Positions 11,031 through 23,374 are shown, counted from the stretch's first letter. The stretch: 64,000 nucleotides of DNA from Okapia johnstoni (GCA_024291935.2 CM044309.1:95505628-95569627); one strand, 5' to 3'. Program-made: numbers and translations. The notes: generated by a model not told the origin, from the sequence alone.

Positions 11031-11245
11031 GGGTTTCCCTGGTGGCTCAGACAGTAAAGCATTTGCCTGCAATGTGGGAGATCTGGGTTCAATCCCTGGG
11101 TCAGGAAGATCCCTGGAGAAGGAAATGACAACCCACTCTAGTACGCTTGCCTGGAAAATCCCATAGACGGAGGAGATTGGTGGGCTACAGCCCATGGGGT
11201 CACAAAGAGTCAGACACGACTGAAGCAACTTTACTTTCACTTTCT
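11031..11245 (+). mobile_element. Bov-tA SINE
   Basis: Full-length head and tail. The exact 14-base target duplication ttccctccaggtgt at 11017-11030 and 11246-11259 marks both ends. Confidence 0.95.
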
Positions 11246-11536
11246 TTCCCTCCAGGTGTAGGATATACTTTTTGACATGGCACAAACCCCATGGCAACAT
11301 TCACTTCAACAAAATTCTGAAAACACTAAATTTATTTCATCGGGATTTTGTTTTTTCATGAAATAATCCTTAAGCAAGTATTCTGGTTCTCTGCTTCTCA
11401 CTTCCTGATTTGAACTGACCTGGTGACATTTTTTTGGTGGAACAGTAGGACATAGATTGATACAATCCCACTTGATTTAATGTCTTTGAGTAAATACAAA
11501 TAATGTTGGATGATTTGATATTAAAATAAAAATTTC

Positions 11537-11690
11537 AGGGACTTCCCTGGTGGCCCAGTGGCTAAGACTACAAGCTCCCAAAGCAGGGGACCCAGATTCG
11601 ATCTCCGGTCAGGGAATTAGACCCCACATGCCACAACTAAGACATGGCACAGCTAAATTAATTTTAAAAAATTAAATAAAAATTTAAAAG
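11537..11690 (+). mobile_element. CHR-type SINE
   Basis: Head 'cagggacttccctggtggcc', B-box-like 'agattcgatctccgg', A/T tail. The flanking 'aaataaaaattt' stretches before and after look like the target duplication. Confidence 0.88.
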
Positions 11691-11894
11691 CAACTTTCTA
11701 GACCCTGAAACAATTTGGAAGACAATGCCTTTTCCCAGTATTAGAAATGTAAAACATTTTAAAGTTGAGTATGCATTCTCCAGAGAGTTTGGTTTCTGTT
11801 GAGCATGATTGTATGAAAAAATCAAGCCCCAAATAAATAAAAGAAGAAATTGAAAACTGTATTATGTTTCATTATAGAGAGGTATGGATCCTAT

Positions 11895-12118
11895 GTGTGC
11901 ACACATGCTGAGTTGTTTCAGTTCTGTCTGACTCTTTGAAATCCCATAGACTGTAGCTCACCAGACTCCTCTGTCCATGGGATTCTCCAGACAAGAATAC
12001 TGGAGTGGGTTGCCAGGCCCTCCTCCAAGGGATCTTCCCAACCCAGGGATCAAACCTATGTCTCCTGCGGCTCCTACTTTGCAGGTGGATTCTTTACCAC
12101 TGAGCCACCAAGGAAGTC
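11895..12118 (-). mobile_element. Bov-tA SINE
   Basis: Reverse-complement Bov-tA. Target duplicates 'atggatcctat' (11884-11894) and 'atagatcctat' (12120-12130) flank it with one mismatch. Confidence 0.93.
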
Positions 12119-12130
12119 CATAGATCCTAT

Positions 12131-13100
12131 AATCTAGACTAAATGAAATGGAAAAAGACTTGGGGAAAGACATGGCACCAATATTTAAATAGTCTAGGAA
12201 TGGTGATAATTTATTCTTCTTAAAGCTGTCCAAGGAGGAAAACTTGGCAATGTCTTCCCATGGTTTATACAGAGATTCACTGCTTCATGGTAGAATTCCT
12301 TATGTTTAATAGAAACCTTTGAACTTTATGCTATTATGAATACATTTCTGGGTTTAATATATTTGTGCATAAAACTTCTTTTCTGCAGCTAGGTTAATTT
12401 ATTTAGGGAAGTTTCTCCAAACTTAATTGGTGAGTAGGCATTTAAATCCTCATTGAAAATAGCCAAATGCATAAATAAAGATTATATCAATTTACATTTC
12501 CACCACCAAGAGAAGAAAAAGTGCATTTCATCATATATTTGACATCTAAACTGCTCTTGGTGTTTAAGAAATGTACTTTGTGTTGGAGTAATCCACCAAG
12601 ATACTAGCATTAAGCAGGAATTGGTGCTTTCATCTTCCTTTCTTCAGATGGTTTGGAGAGTATAAAACTGTTTGTATCATTATGAAGGAGGGCTGAAGAA
12701 GGGCAATCTACTTTGTAATTCAGTATCCTATGGATTGTGTGATCTTCCATACATTTCTATTGACTTAACAAATCTTTGTTTATCTATTGCTATGTTCTAG
12801 GCTTTGTTTTAGACTCTGGGAGCAAAAATGGTTAGTACATATTGTGGCTCTTAAGGTAAAAGCTACAGTTATAAGTGAACTGAACTCTTCATCTAAACAG
12901 CACATAGCGGTGGTTAAAAGCAATTTGGGTAGTGGCCAATTACAATAAATAATTGTTGAGGAAAGTCTTCTATACTATCTCTGTTAATGTTATTTCTAAA
13001 CCATATTTCAACAAACATTTATTACTCCCTGTCGTATGCAAGGCACTAACCTAAGAAATGCACTGTGAACCTGATGATATGTGAGACATTAAGTGTGTCT
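12131..13100. other. Intergenic sequence with faint old repeat traces
   Basis: No exon seen. 'attgctatgttctaggc' near 12785 and 'caacaaacatttatt' near 13009 resemble worn antisense MIR/L2 sequence, too diverged to delimit. Confidence 0.45.
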
Positions 13101-13312
13101 TTGTTGTTGTTGCTGTTGTTGTTGTTCAGTCATTCAGTCGTGTCTGACTCTTTATGACCCCATGGACTGTAGCCTGCCAGGCTCCTCTCTCCATGGGATT
13201 CCCTAGGCAAGAATACTCAAGTGGGTTGCCATTTCCTCATCCAGGGGATCTTCCTGACCCAGGGATCAAACTTGAGTTTCTTTCGTCTCCTGCCTAGAGG
13301 CAGACAAATCTT
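13101..13312 (-). mobile_element. Bov-tA SINE with (TTG)n tail
   Basis: Opens with an imperfect TTG-repeat tail (13101-13128), then the usual tail and a head that is truncated at about 13312, where LTR sequence begins. Confidence 0.88.
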
Positions 13313-14147
13313 AACAGGTCTCCCCTGTTTCCTCACATCTTGTGAACAGAGGCATTGACAGCTTTGGTTCCAGATCATCCTTTCAAGGATGTGTGTATAG
13401 TGAACTGCCTTAGATGGTAGAGATAATGTCTCCCTTTGGAGCAGAGGGCACTTTCAGGAATGTCCAATAGTAAAAGTAACATCTCCATTTGGGGAAAGGG
13501 TTTGCTTAAAGATATGGCTCTCAGGGTGTCTTAGCTATAACACAAACTCACTGTGCATGGAGAATCACCTTGGGCCATTCTGAGTCACCCCATGTATGGA
13601 TGTGAGAGTTGGACTATAAAGAAAGCTGAGCACCGAAGAATTGATGCTTTCGAACTGTGGTGTTGGAGAAGACTCTTGAGAGTCTTGGACTGCCAGGAGA
13701 TCAAGCCAGTCAATCCTAAAAAAAATCAGTTCTGAATATTCATTGGAAGGACTGATGCTAAAGCACCAATACTTGGGCCACCTGATGCGAAGAACTGACT
13801 CACTGGAAAAAGACCCTGATGCTGGGAAAGATTGAAGGCAGAAGAAGGGGATGACAGAGGATTAAATGGTTGGATGGTATCACCGACTCGATGGACATGA
13901 GTTTGAGTAAGCTCCAGGAGTTGGTGATGGACAAGGAAGCCTGGCGTGCTGCAGTCCACGGGGTCGCAAAGAGTCGGACACGACTGAGTGATTGAACTGA
14001 ACTGAACTGGTGGATCTTGGGGGACAAGGAGAACTGGTGTGAACGTGAAGTTCGTGCTGCCTGATGAATTAAGAGTAATAAATCCTTTGTCTCTGATCCG
14101 GGAGTCTCCTGTTCTTCTGTCAGCATCCATGAAACTGTGGCAGGACA
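13313..14147 (+). mobile_element. Ruminant ERV LTR (solo), split by BovB
   Basis: Two LTR halves: 13313-13589 (starting 'acaggtctcccctgtttcc') and 14007-14147. The second half holds a polyadenylation signal region 'taataaatcctttgtctc' and a 3' end near 'ggcaggaca'. It resembles bovine BTLTR1-type LTRs. No internal retroviral coding sequence is adjacent. Confidence 0.7.
13590..14006 (+). mobile_element. BovB LINE 3' fragment nested in LTR
   Basis: Starts in the '[14 protein letters not shown]' coding block and ends in 'actgaactga' repeats. The LTR sequence on either side joins directly ('gagtcacc' to 'tggtggatc'), so the BovB is the later insertion. Stops and deletions make it non-functional. 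Confidence 0.9.
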
Positions 14148-14950
14148 ACTTGTTGCCTCTAAAATAGGTTAAATCTTGGCAGTGCCAATCAAGAAGTTTA
14201 CTATTTAATCAGGAGTTTAAGAAAAGCACAGAGATAACCATGACACGTTACAATTGTGGTCATAGTTACTCAAAATACTATAGAGAAGGGCAAAATTGAT
14301 TTTGACCAAGAGATAGTTTCATGTAGCAAGTTAAAGGAAAGAAAAGGAAAAGCCTCAAAATATTATCATTCTCTTCCTATTTCTATGAGCATTCTTTCTC
14401 AGTATTATCTTCTGCTGGATCTGCATCTGTTGTTGGAAGCCCCCAAGATTCTGTCATTGGCCCACTTCTCTTGGACATCTACATCCTTTGGAGAATTTTA
14501 TCCATTCACATGATGTCAGCTGCCCAATTATGCATCTTGGCCCTGCATGTCTTTCCAAACTCCAGCTCTCTGTTTCTGATTGTCTACTTCACATCTGGAT
14601 ATTTTACAGGTGACTCAAACATAACATGCCCACAATTGCACTTATTCTCTCATCTTCTGATATATTCACTCATCTCTTCCTTCCTGTAACTGTTAAAGGA
14701 ATCATCATTTCCTGGGCCTCGTGCAAGAAATCAGCACAGAATTCTCATTGCTAGTCAGGCATGTGGTCAGAACAAAGAAAGTCAGTTTAATAGTTATCAG
14801 CCTGGGGTAAATAATGTCGCTAGAGTCAGTTAAGTATCGATACTCTCAGTAAAGATTCATTTGAACCTGAGAGTTGTCCTGTCCTTTCAAAGTGACTCTA
14901 TCTCTAATCTGATCCATAAGTGATTGACTTGATAGTTGAATGTTACTCTT
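14148..14950. other. Intergenic sequence without recognised feature
   Basis: Two chance frames of 70-85 codons (14256-14513, 14471-14689) overlap in different frames and show no domain. I do not consider them genes. Confidence 0.45.
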
Positions 14951-14954
14951 TTTG

Positions 14955-15372
14955 TTTTCTTTAATTTTTGTTGGAGTATAATTGCTTTACAATATTGTGC
15001 TAGTTTCGCTGTACAACAACGTGAACCAGCTATATGTATACATATACCCCCTCCTTTTTGAGCCTCCCTAAGCCCCCATCTGACCCTTCTAGGTCATCAC
15101 AGAGCCTTGAGCTGAGCTCCCTGTGCTATACAGAGCTTCCCATTAGCTATCTATTTCACACATGGTAGCGCATATATGTCAATGCCATTCTCTCAATTTG
15201 TCCCTCTCTTCTCCCCTGCCCCACGCCCTGCATCCACAAGTCTGTTCTCTATGTCTGCGTCTCTATTCCTGCCCTGCAATTAGATTCATCAGTGCCATTT
15301 TTCCAGATTTCATATATATGCATTAATGTATGATATTCGTTTTTCTCTTTCTAGCTTATTTCACTCTGCATT
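14955..15372 (-). mobile_element. L1 3' end (antisense)
   Basis: Antisense ruminant L1: 'gttggagtataattgcttta', 'gagctccctgtgctatacag' and 'tcaatgccattctctcaatt', ending near 'tatttcactctgca'. A 5'-truncated copy of about 420 bases. Confidence 0.87.
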
Positions 15373-15621
15373 TCAAAGTTCTTTCTAATAGAACATTCTC
15401 TTCAAAAATTCAAACCTGATGAACAAATTCTGTGCTCAAGACCTCACAGTACCTCCCATGACTGACACCACAGGTCACTTACTACAGGTCCTTTAAGATA
15501 AAGTTCAACTTCCTTCACAGGACAAATTTCGCCATGATCTGAACCCTACCCAACTCTCCAGCCTCATCTCAGCTACTCCATCCCTCAAATCTCATGACAC
15601 AGCAAAATTACCCTGATTTTC

Positions 15622-15806
15622 AAAATAGTTATTTGTTTGGCTGCACTGGGTCTCAGTTATGGCACATGGGATCTTCGATTTTCATTGTGGCATGCAGAAT
15701 CTTTTAACTGCAGCATGCGAGATCTAGCTCCTCTACCGGGAGTCGATAGCGGGCCCCCTGCATTGGGAGTGTGCCCTCTTAGCCACTGGCCCACCAGGGA
15801 AGTCCT
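15622..15806 (-). mobile_element. CHR-type SINE (antisense)
   Basis: Reverse-complement CHR: 'ttggctgcactgggtctcag' at the start and 'gcccaccagggaagtcc' at the head end. Confidence 0.85.
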
Positions 15807-16889
15807 TAAATTGCACCAGTTTTAATTCTTGCCATACAATATGCTGCTTCTCACCTCCAGGCTATTACTCACATGACTCCTTTTCCCTAGGGTTCACTTC
15901 CTAGTCTCTCCTTCTGTCCAGTCTTGACTTGGCTAATTCATTTTGTTGCATGCTTCTCTAGTTGGTCATCTCCTTGAAGAAGTCTGTGAGGTTCTTAACC
16001 AATTCCTTGCCGAGTAAGTCTCAAAATATCACTATGCACCTCTAAGCCCTACCACGCTGGATTGTAATTACCTTTATTTCCTGTTTTTCTGGCTCTCTTA
16101 CTAGATTAAGACACTTGGGAGTGAGAACTCATCTTTGCAGCCCTATTGGCTTGAATGGTGCCTGGCGTATAAGTATTCAACAAATATTTATTGAATGGTG
16201 ACTAGATAGATAGAAGAGTGAGACATGAGCTATGGACATTCACACAGGAATTTAATTATTCTACATTTAAAATGTTAATGAATGGAAAAATGGACAGACT
16301 ATAGTATGGTGCTCTTTTGAAAGGGTATTATTAGTACCTCAACAAAGATATCAACAATAGGATAGATTTGGCTGCTGTTCCTAATTATTATAAATATTTT
16401 CTTTTTCCTCTGCTAAACTCCTGATAAATTAGTCATGTAATAGATACATTGGAACATAGTCAATACTTTCAAATTGACATATTTACCCTTTTTGACATGG
16501 TAAATACAAAGCCTTTATAATTTCAGCATCCATAAAGAGCAAAGTTTATATTAACATTACATATGTTTGTCCTTCTTTTCTTTCTTCTTCCCACTCTTAC
16601 TCTTCTTTTATACTGAATTCACTTCCATTTATATCAATTCAAAAACGTACTCTAAGAGCAGGAGTCCAACACTTTGGGCATTCATTGAGGTTCAGCGCAT
16701 CCCTGGAGGATAATCCCTGGTAAGATGGTCTGGTGGGCAGGGAAGGTGGAATTGATTAAGGTACATAATTCAGAGATTCCCAAGAAAAGGGAAGGTCATC
16801 TCAGCATGTCCAGGGTTAGTGAGTTTTGTACATAGGGGGCAGGGGACTACTGTCCAGGGCCAGCATGGGAGAGTCAGAAATAGTTAGGA
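15807..16889. other. Intergenic sequence with worn MIR/L2 tail
   Basis: 'cctggcgtataagtattcaacaaatatttattg' order near 16158-16195 resembles the 3' end of MIR/L2. A pyrimidine-rich tract lies at 16571-16612. No exon seen. Confidence 0.5.
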
Positions 16890-17395
16890 AAGTGTATTAG
16901 GGCTCTCCAGAGAAACAAAACTCTGTGTGTGTGTGTGTGTGTGTGTGTAAGTATATGTATGCATATATGTGTACATATATATGTATATGTCAAGAGATAC
17001 AAGAAATTTAGCAGCCTTGTGCTGTCCATAAGCTGGAGACCTAGGAAAGCCCATGATGTAGTTCCAGTCCAAGTCCAAAGTTCTGAGAACAGGACAGGTG
17101 TTCGCAGGTGTTAGTCCCACGGTGAGGGCAGGAGAGGACCCATGTCCCCACTCAAGCTGTCAGGCAGAGAGAGGGAATTCTTCTTTCCTTCCATTCTGTG
17201 TTCTAGTCATGCTTCTCAGTCAATGCGGCAGTACCCACCCACAGTGAGGAGGGCAATCTGTTTTGCTCAGTCTACAGATTCAAATGCTAACTCATCACCC
17301 TCATAGACACATCCAGAAATTGTTTAACCAAATACCAGGGCACTGCATGGCCCAATCAAGTTAACATGTACAATTAAGTGTCACAGAAATAAAGC
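16890..17395 (+). repeat. Old mammalian interspersed repeat, family not assigned
   Basis: The segment from 'ctctccagagaaac' through 'ggagggcaatctg' to 'caattaagtgtcaca' is a pattern I recognise as widespread in placental genomes, but I cannot name its family with confidence. It contains the TG microsatellite at 16924-16948. Confidence 0.55.
16924..16948 (+). repeat. (TG)12 microsatellite
   Basis: Uninterrupted TG run followed by a TA/TG-rich stretch to about 16990. Likely length-polymorphic. Confidence 0.95.
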
Positions 17396-17404
17396 CCTTT
17401 TTTT

Positions 17405-17800
17405 GTTTAAAAAAAATCTTTTATGCTATCGCTCATATGTGGAATCTAAAAAAAAGGGGGGTACAAATGAATTTACAAAGCAGAAGTACAGTCCAGATGT
17501 AGAAAACAAACTTACAGTTGCCAGAAGATAAGGTGGGGAGGGATAAACTGGGAGATTGGGATTGACATATACACACTACTATATATAAAATAGGTAACTA
17601 ATAAGGATCTGCTATATAGCATAGGGAACTCTACTCAATACTCTGTTATGACTTACATGAGAAAATAATTTTTAAAAAAGAATGGATATATGTATAGGCA
17701 TAACTAATTCATTTTACTGTACACCTGAAACTAACACAACACTGTAAATCAACTCTACTCCAATAAAAACTAAAAAGAAAGTCAATTTTGAAAAAAAAAG
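17405..17800 (+). mobile_element. L1 3' end (sense)
   Basis: Sense artiodactyl L1 3' end: 'catatgtggaatctaaa', 'gggagattgggattgaca', 'caacactgtaaatcaac', 'tactccaataaaaactaa' and an A-rich tail. Confidence 0.9.
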
Positions 17801-17971
17801 TGACAAATGACATTTCCAAATCACATTTTGGAATACATATCAACATGGTAAAATGAGTGATAAAGGTAGACTACAAAATTATATTACAGGTTGATCCAAA
17901 TTAAATAGATATAGACAAATATACGTATTACAAGTAAAAGAATATACACCAAATATGAACAGTGATAAATT

Positions 17972-18515
17972 CTTGTTATGCAGTTACTAAGTCCTGTTCG
18001 ACTCTTTGTGACCCCATGGACTGCAGTATGCCAGACTCCTCTGTCCCTCATTACTTCCCAGAGTTTGCTCAAATTCATGTCCATTGAGTTGGTGATGCCA
18101 TCCAACCATCTCATCCTCTGCCACCCCCTTCTCCTTTTGCCTTCAATCTTTCCCAGGATCAGGGTCTTTCCCAATGAGTTGGAATATGGGCCACATCAGG
18201 TGGCCAAAGTACTAGAGCTTCAGCCTCAGCATTAGTCCTTTCATTGAATATTTAGGGTTGATTTGCTTTAGGATTGACTGGTTTGATCTCCTTGAAGTCC
18301 AAGGGATTTTCAAGAGTCTTCTCCAGCACCACAATTTGAAAGCACCTATTCTTCAGTGTTAAGCCTTCTTTATGATCCAACGCTCATGTCCATACATGAC
18401 TACTGGGAAAACCATAGCTTTAACTATATGGACCTTTGTCAGCAAAGTGATGTCTTTGTTTTTTAATACACTGTCTAGGTTTGTCATAGCTTTTCTTCCA
18501 AGGAGTAATTGAATT
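17972..18515 (-). mobile_element. BovB LINE 3' fragment (antisense)
   Basis: Reverse-complement BovB from the 3' tail back into the coding end ('catacatgactactggga', 'ctgtctaggtttgtcatagc'). Broken frame, no reverse transcriptase core. Confidence 0.92.
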
Positions 18516-19233
18516 GTAGGTTACACTATTTCTTAACTGTATGTTCTATATTTTAAAAATTTTATGAAATAGACACACAAATACCACTTTAGAGAATTTT
18601 AAATTTGTTTCTGAGGTGGGGAAAAGGCATAAACTCTTTAAGAAGTGGGTTTGGGAGTGAGTAGAGTATTTACTGGAGAAGTTGTGCATGATCTCAATTC
18701 TAAGTAAACGTAGGTGTGAGAGTGGTCAGGGAAGAAAGATGCCCCCAGTTTGGACCAGGGGGGTCAGGGGTCCAGGACAGATATGCCTCATAAGCATATT
18801 CTCCCTGTCTTTCTTTTTTCACTGCTTACTTCAAAAGAGGGGTGGAAACATATCTGACGGCCTCTCTTTAGAGGATTTGTCAGCAGGGAGCTAATCTCAT
18901 TATCTTTCAAGGGAGAGGCTTAAATGTGGAACTGCCTCTGACACTAAAACTCCTTTGAAGCTTCAAATCACCGGAACACCAACAACAAACTTGCCTACAT
19001 CCTGTGAAGATTTCTGCACTAAGAAATATTTATTAATAATTATTATTTGGGCACTAATATAAACAAAATGAAATGTTGTCTGCCTGTGCTTTGTTGCATT
19101 AAATATATTTATTAAGAAAAATATAAATTATGTTATGAACCATACACTTTCCTATGTGGAAAGAATCTGAGCTTATCTGTTAATACTATACAAGGTTATA
19201 GTCAACTAAGCTATTTCTTTAACCAATATGTTA
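18516..19233. other. Intergenic sequence without recognised feature
   Basis: No repeat or exon recognised; the frame at 18682-18894 shows no domain. Confidence 0.45.
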
Positions 19234-19242
19234 AACGTATGA

Positions 19243-19398
19243 CTGCTGCTGCTAAGTCGCTTCAGTTGTGTCCGACTCTGTGAGACCCCATAGATGGCAG
19301 CCCACCAGGCTTCTCCATCCCTGAGATTTTCCAGGCAAGAATACTGGAGTGGGTTGCCATTTCCTTATCCAATGCATGCATGCATGCTAAGTTGCTTC
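19243..19398 (-). mobile_element. Bov-A2 SINE, monomer plus stub
   Basis: Starts with a short GCT tail, one Bov-A unit, then a stub of a second unit with 'atgcatgcatgcatgc'. Flanking 'aacgtatgact' and 'aaatgtatgact' look like target duplicates. Confidence 0.85.
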
Positions 19399-19400
19399 AA

Positions 19401-19850
19401 AAATGTATGACTAAAAACTATTAATACATGAAAATTAGTAATTAGTGATTAGTTAGTAATTGTGTTTTATTTTAGTAAAGTTCTTCTTGAAACTGCAGAA
19501 CTATAGAGCTAAACTATGAATCACTTAACCACTCCTTTGGAAAGCCTAGCACGTAATTTACAAAGAACACAGGAGCCAGGACCACCACGAATCACCAGCA
19601 GCTTCTCAGACTGACATCTTGTCTTTGCTTGGGAGGAAAAATACCATGTATAAAGAGCTTGCTTCTTTGTAAACCCAAACGCAAAACCTATAGAGTTACA
19701 CATACACACATACACACACGATGATGATTTTGGTAAATTCAATAATTACATTGTCACTTGCTTTTTATATTTGTCATAATTCTTGAATTTTAGAAGCTCC
19801 TACAATTTTAGCCATAATGTTCCCTGCTTTGCTAAATTGTAAGTACTTAA
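19401..19850. other. Intergenic sequence without recognised feature
   Basis: Nothing recognised; a short CA run at 19698-19719. Confidence 0.45.
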
Positions 19851-19861
19851 AGCACAAAAGA

Positions 19862-20066
19862 GGGCTTCCTTGGTGGCTCAGTGGTAAAGAATCACCTTCC
19901 AAAGCAGGAGACGTGGGTTCGATCTCTGGGTCAGGAAGATCCCCTGGAGAAGGAAATGGCAACCCACTCCAGTATTCTTGCCTGGGAAATCCCATGGACA
20001 GGGCAGCATGGCAGGCTACAGTCCATGGGGCTGCAAAGAGTTAGACACGACTAAACAACAACAATG
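19862..20066 (+). mobile_element. Bov-tA SINE
   Basis: Head 'gggcttccttggtggctcag', B-box-like 'gggttcgatctctggg', tail to 'gttagacacgac'. The target duplicate 'gcacaaaaga' occurs on both sides. Confidence 0.94.
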
Positions 20067-20069
20067 CAC

Positions 20070-20637
20070 AAAAGAATTATTATTTAAAATGGTGGTTTTA
20101 ACACTTAGGCTTGTGTTATGAACTGTAAAATAAAATCGGTGGATCTGAATACTGCTAAAAATTAAACAGTAAAGAACAGATTAAAAGATCAGGATTCAGT
20201 ATGCATTAGAAGTACACAAAAAAGTAATATTTTGGAAAACTTTTGTTTTGATAATGCATGTATGTGTACACTGGGTTGTAATGTGACATATATTTTTACG
20301 TATTTTACAATGGGAATAAGTTGTGTATGTTTTTGGAAAGCAAGCATGCCCCACAAAATCCAGTTTGCAACCTGGAATATTTTTCCTTGATATGGATATT
20401 TTCCTTTAATATTCCTATACTGACACCGTACTACAGATATTAGTTAATGATCTACTTAAGAAAGGCACACTATATCAAAAGCAGGAAAGGAAGAGATGAC
20501 AAAGTAAAATTCTGAATACATTTTTAAATCCTTCCTGAAAGTACCCATATGGGATATGCTTCTTTACGGTACTTTGCTTTTCCATTTATACATTCTGTTG
20601 ATAGATAGATAGGATAAGAAGGTTGATTAATTTACCT
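20070..20637. other. Intergenic sequence without recognised feature
   Basis: AT-rich; a short GATA repeat (20599-20612) precedes the BovB copy. Confidence 0.45.
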
Positions 20638-21438
20638 GCATGAATAACCTTAGATATGCAGATGACATCACCCTTATGGCAGAAAGTGAAGAACTAAAAA
20701 GCCTCTTGATGAAAGTGAAAGAGGAGAGTGAAAAAGTTGGTTTAAAGCTCAACATTCAGAAAACTAAGATCATGGCATCCAGTCCCATCACTTCAAGGCA
20801 AATAGATGGGGAAACAGTGGAAACAGTGGCTGACTTTATTTTTCTGGGCTCCAAAATCACTGCAGATGGTGATTGCAGCCATGAAATTCAAAGAGTCTTA
20901 CTCCTTGGAAGGAAAGTTATGACCAACCCAGACAGCATATTGAAAAGCAGAGACATTACTTGGTCAGCAAAGGTCTGTCTAGTCAAGGCTATGGTTTTTC
21001 CAGTGGTCATGTATGGATGTGAGAGTTGAACTATAAAGAAAGCTGAGCGCAGAAGAACTGATGCTTTTGAATTGTGGTGTTGGAGAAGACTCTTCAGAGT
21101 CCCTTGGACTGCAAGGAGATCCAACCAGTCCATCCTAAAGAAAATCAGTCCTGAATATTCATTGGAAGGACTGACTGATGCTGAAGCTGAAACTCCAATA
21201 CTTTGGGCACCTGATGCAAAGAACTGACTCATTTGAAAAGACCCTGATGCTGAGAAAGATTGAGGGCAGGAGGAGAAGGGGACAACAGAGGATGAGATGG
21301 TTGGATGGCATCACTGACTCAATGGACATGGGTTTGGGGGAGTCGGGGAGTAGGTGATAGACAGGGAGGCCTGCCATTCTGCGGTTCATGGGGTCGCAAA
21401 GAGTCGGACACGACTGAGCAACTGAACTGAACTGAGAG
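20638..21438 (+). mobile_element. BovB LINE fragment with part of the reverse transcriptase
   Basis: The frame at 20640-21029 encodes the RT catalytic block 'NNLRYADDITLMAE' (YADD box) and downstream 'FIFLGSKITADGDCSHEI', up to 'VVMYGCES' followed by a stop. RNA after that runs to the 3' tail at 21438. The 5' fingers/palm region and the endonuclease are absent, so it cannot mobilise itself. Confidence 0.95.
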
Positions 21439-21796
21439 AACTTACTATATGCCAGCTGCGGAGGATGAAAATATAGTAAAACAAGCTCTTCTGAGGGTAA
21501 AATCCTGGCAAAGGAAACAACAAACAAGGTAACAAACAGTAAACTAATAATACACTAACAATTTTAATATATTATAATTGATGGTCCAGAGGTACATTTC
21601 TAGTTCAGTGACAAAATTGCAGAACTTGATTTCAATAAATAAAATTTAAATTTTCAGATGAGTGAGAAGGACTGGGGCCCAATCTAATAGTAACCATTGT
21701 TGTTATGGAATCAGAGCCTTAAAAATCTTAAGAATGTTTAGACCTGATGAATATTAATCATTCATAATCCAGATGTGGTATCCTACTTAATAATAA
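21439..21796. other. Intergenic sequence without recognised feature
   Basis: AT-rich; nothing recognised. Confidence 0.45.
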
Positions 21797-21925
21797 GGAG
21801 GAGGAAATGGCAACCCAAGAACTCTAGTATTCTCGCTTAGAAAATTCCATGGATAGAGGAGCCTGGTGGGCTATTGTCCATGGGGTCTCAAAAAAGTTGG
21901 ACAAGACTTAATGACTGAGCATGCA
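21797..21925 (+). mobile_element. Bov-A/Bov-tA tail fragment
   Basis: BovB-derived SINE tail ('aggaaatggcaaccca', 'gaggagcctggtgggctat') lacking a tRNA-like head. Confidence 0.82.
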
Positions 21926-21954
21926 CACACTAAATAATACAGAATAAGGATGAT

Positions 21955-22085
21955 TCAGTTCAATTCAACACTAAATGAGCATTTTCCATGTGCCAGGCAT
22001 GGTAGCAAGACCTGGAGAAACAAAGGTGAATAAAACACACTTTCAGTGGCCACGGGTAATAATGGTCTAGTAGGAAAGTCAGCAT
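21955..22085. repeat. Ancient mammalian repeat trace
   Basis: 'ccatgtgccaggcatggtagc' order followed by 'caaaggtgaataaaacaca' is the L2/MIR-era pattern also seen near 44,760. Class not resolved. Confidence 0.45.
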
Positions 22086-22116
22086 AAAATCAGATAGTAA
22101 AGCACAGAGCAATTCA

Positions 22117-22380
22117 GTTCGGTTCAGTTCAGTCGCTCAGTCGTGTCTAACTCTTTGCGACCCCATCAGCTGAAGCACACCAGGCCTCCCTGACCAACAC
22201 CAATTCTCGGAGTCCACCCATACTCATGTCCATTGAGTCCGTGATGCCATCCAACCATCTCATCTTCTGTCGTCCCTTTCTCCTCCTGCCCTCAATCTTT
22301 CCCAGCATCAGGGTCTTTTCAAATGAGTCAGCTCTTCTCATCAGGTGGCCAAAATATTGGAGTTTCAGCTTCAACATCAA
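22117..22380 (-). mobile_element. BovB LINE 3' end, short
   Basis: Reverse complement of the last ~265 bases of BovB. Short target duplicates 'agagcaatt' and 'agtgcaatt' flank it. Confidence 0.92.
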
Positions 22381-22526
22381 TTAGTGCAATTAAAAGGGGA
22401 GTATTGCCAGGTATGACAGTGACAAGGGAAAGAGAGGGTCAGCTCTTTGGAGGAAACAGAATTTCGTGGAGAAGAAAGGAAGAAAAGCACTCCAATCCAA
22501 GAGGACTGCCTCTTCAAGGGCAAGTA

Positions 22527-22606
22527 TTGGGTTGGCCAGTAAGTTTGTTTGGGTTTTCCCATAAGTTGTAATGGAAAAACCTGATGAAACATTTTGGCTA
22601 ACCCAG
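22527..22606. mobile_element. Mariner-type 80-base palindromic element
   Basis: Near-perfect inverted repeat beginning 'ttgggttggccagtaagttt' and ending with its complement, flanked by TA dinucleotides at 22525-22526 and 22607-22608. This is the ruminant short mariner derivative; it carries no transposase. Confidence 0.9.
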
Positions 22607-22608
22607 TA

Positions 22609-23374
22609 TTAGCATGGCATATTTGGGCAACTACAAGAAAGCACTACTACTATCTACTACTACCACCAGATTGTAAGGTATGAGCAGGTAGTCAGTCAAG
22701 ATGAGGCTAGATAGGACACCAAATCACATAAAGGAAGAACATTTTATACAGGCAAAGGGCTTTATACTTTATTCCACTGACACTGAGGATAAAGGCACTG
22801 TACAAGGTTTTAAGCACAGAGTGACTTAAGTTAGGTGACAGTGTGGACTTTCGTTGACAGGGAAAAGAACTTAGAGACCTAGAAAACCAGGGCTATGAAC
22901 TTTAATATCACACTTGACTGCTAGCCTATTATGTGACCCAGGACATTCTGATATAAAGAAAACCAACATGTAATGTTTTTATATCGCAAAGCTGATAATA
23001 CAGAGAATTAACGAATTATGCACATATAAATTGAAGTTTCACAGTTAGGAAGTCATGAAGCATCCCTCATAGGAGTCATATAGTATCATATGCCTGATTC
23101 ACTTCTGAGCTTATCAGCATATGAAGAGTCATCCTGGCCACTGCCTGGATTGGCTGGGTGACAGGATGGCTAACTGTGGAATTAACCCCACAGACTCTAG
23201 CTTTAGGGACGGAGGTTCCACAGGTGGGAGCAGGCACCTGGGTTTTCCATTTGATGACCAATGCTCTCTACTCCTTGCCAGATATAATTGTTCTTCCAAA
23301 ATCAAATCACTTCCGCACAGCTCCATTTGCCTCTTCCTTTCTTCTCCAAACTTTGCCCCTTCAAAACCAGTACT
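22609..23374. other. Intergenic sequence without recognised feature
   Basis: Overlapping chance frames on both strands at 23076-23459; no domain recognised. Confidence 0.45.

Noticed and set aside
20640..21029. YADD-containing frame as a possibly active reverse transcriptase
   Set aside because: Only the palm motif onward is present and it ends in a premature stop. The endonuclease and upstream RT are missing.
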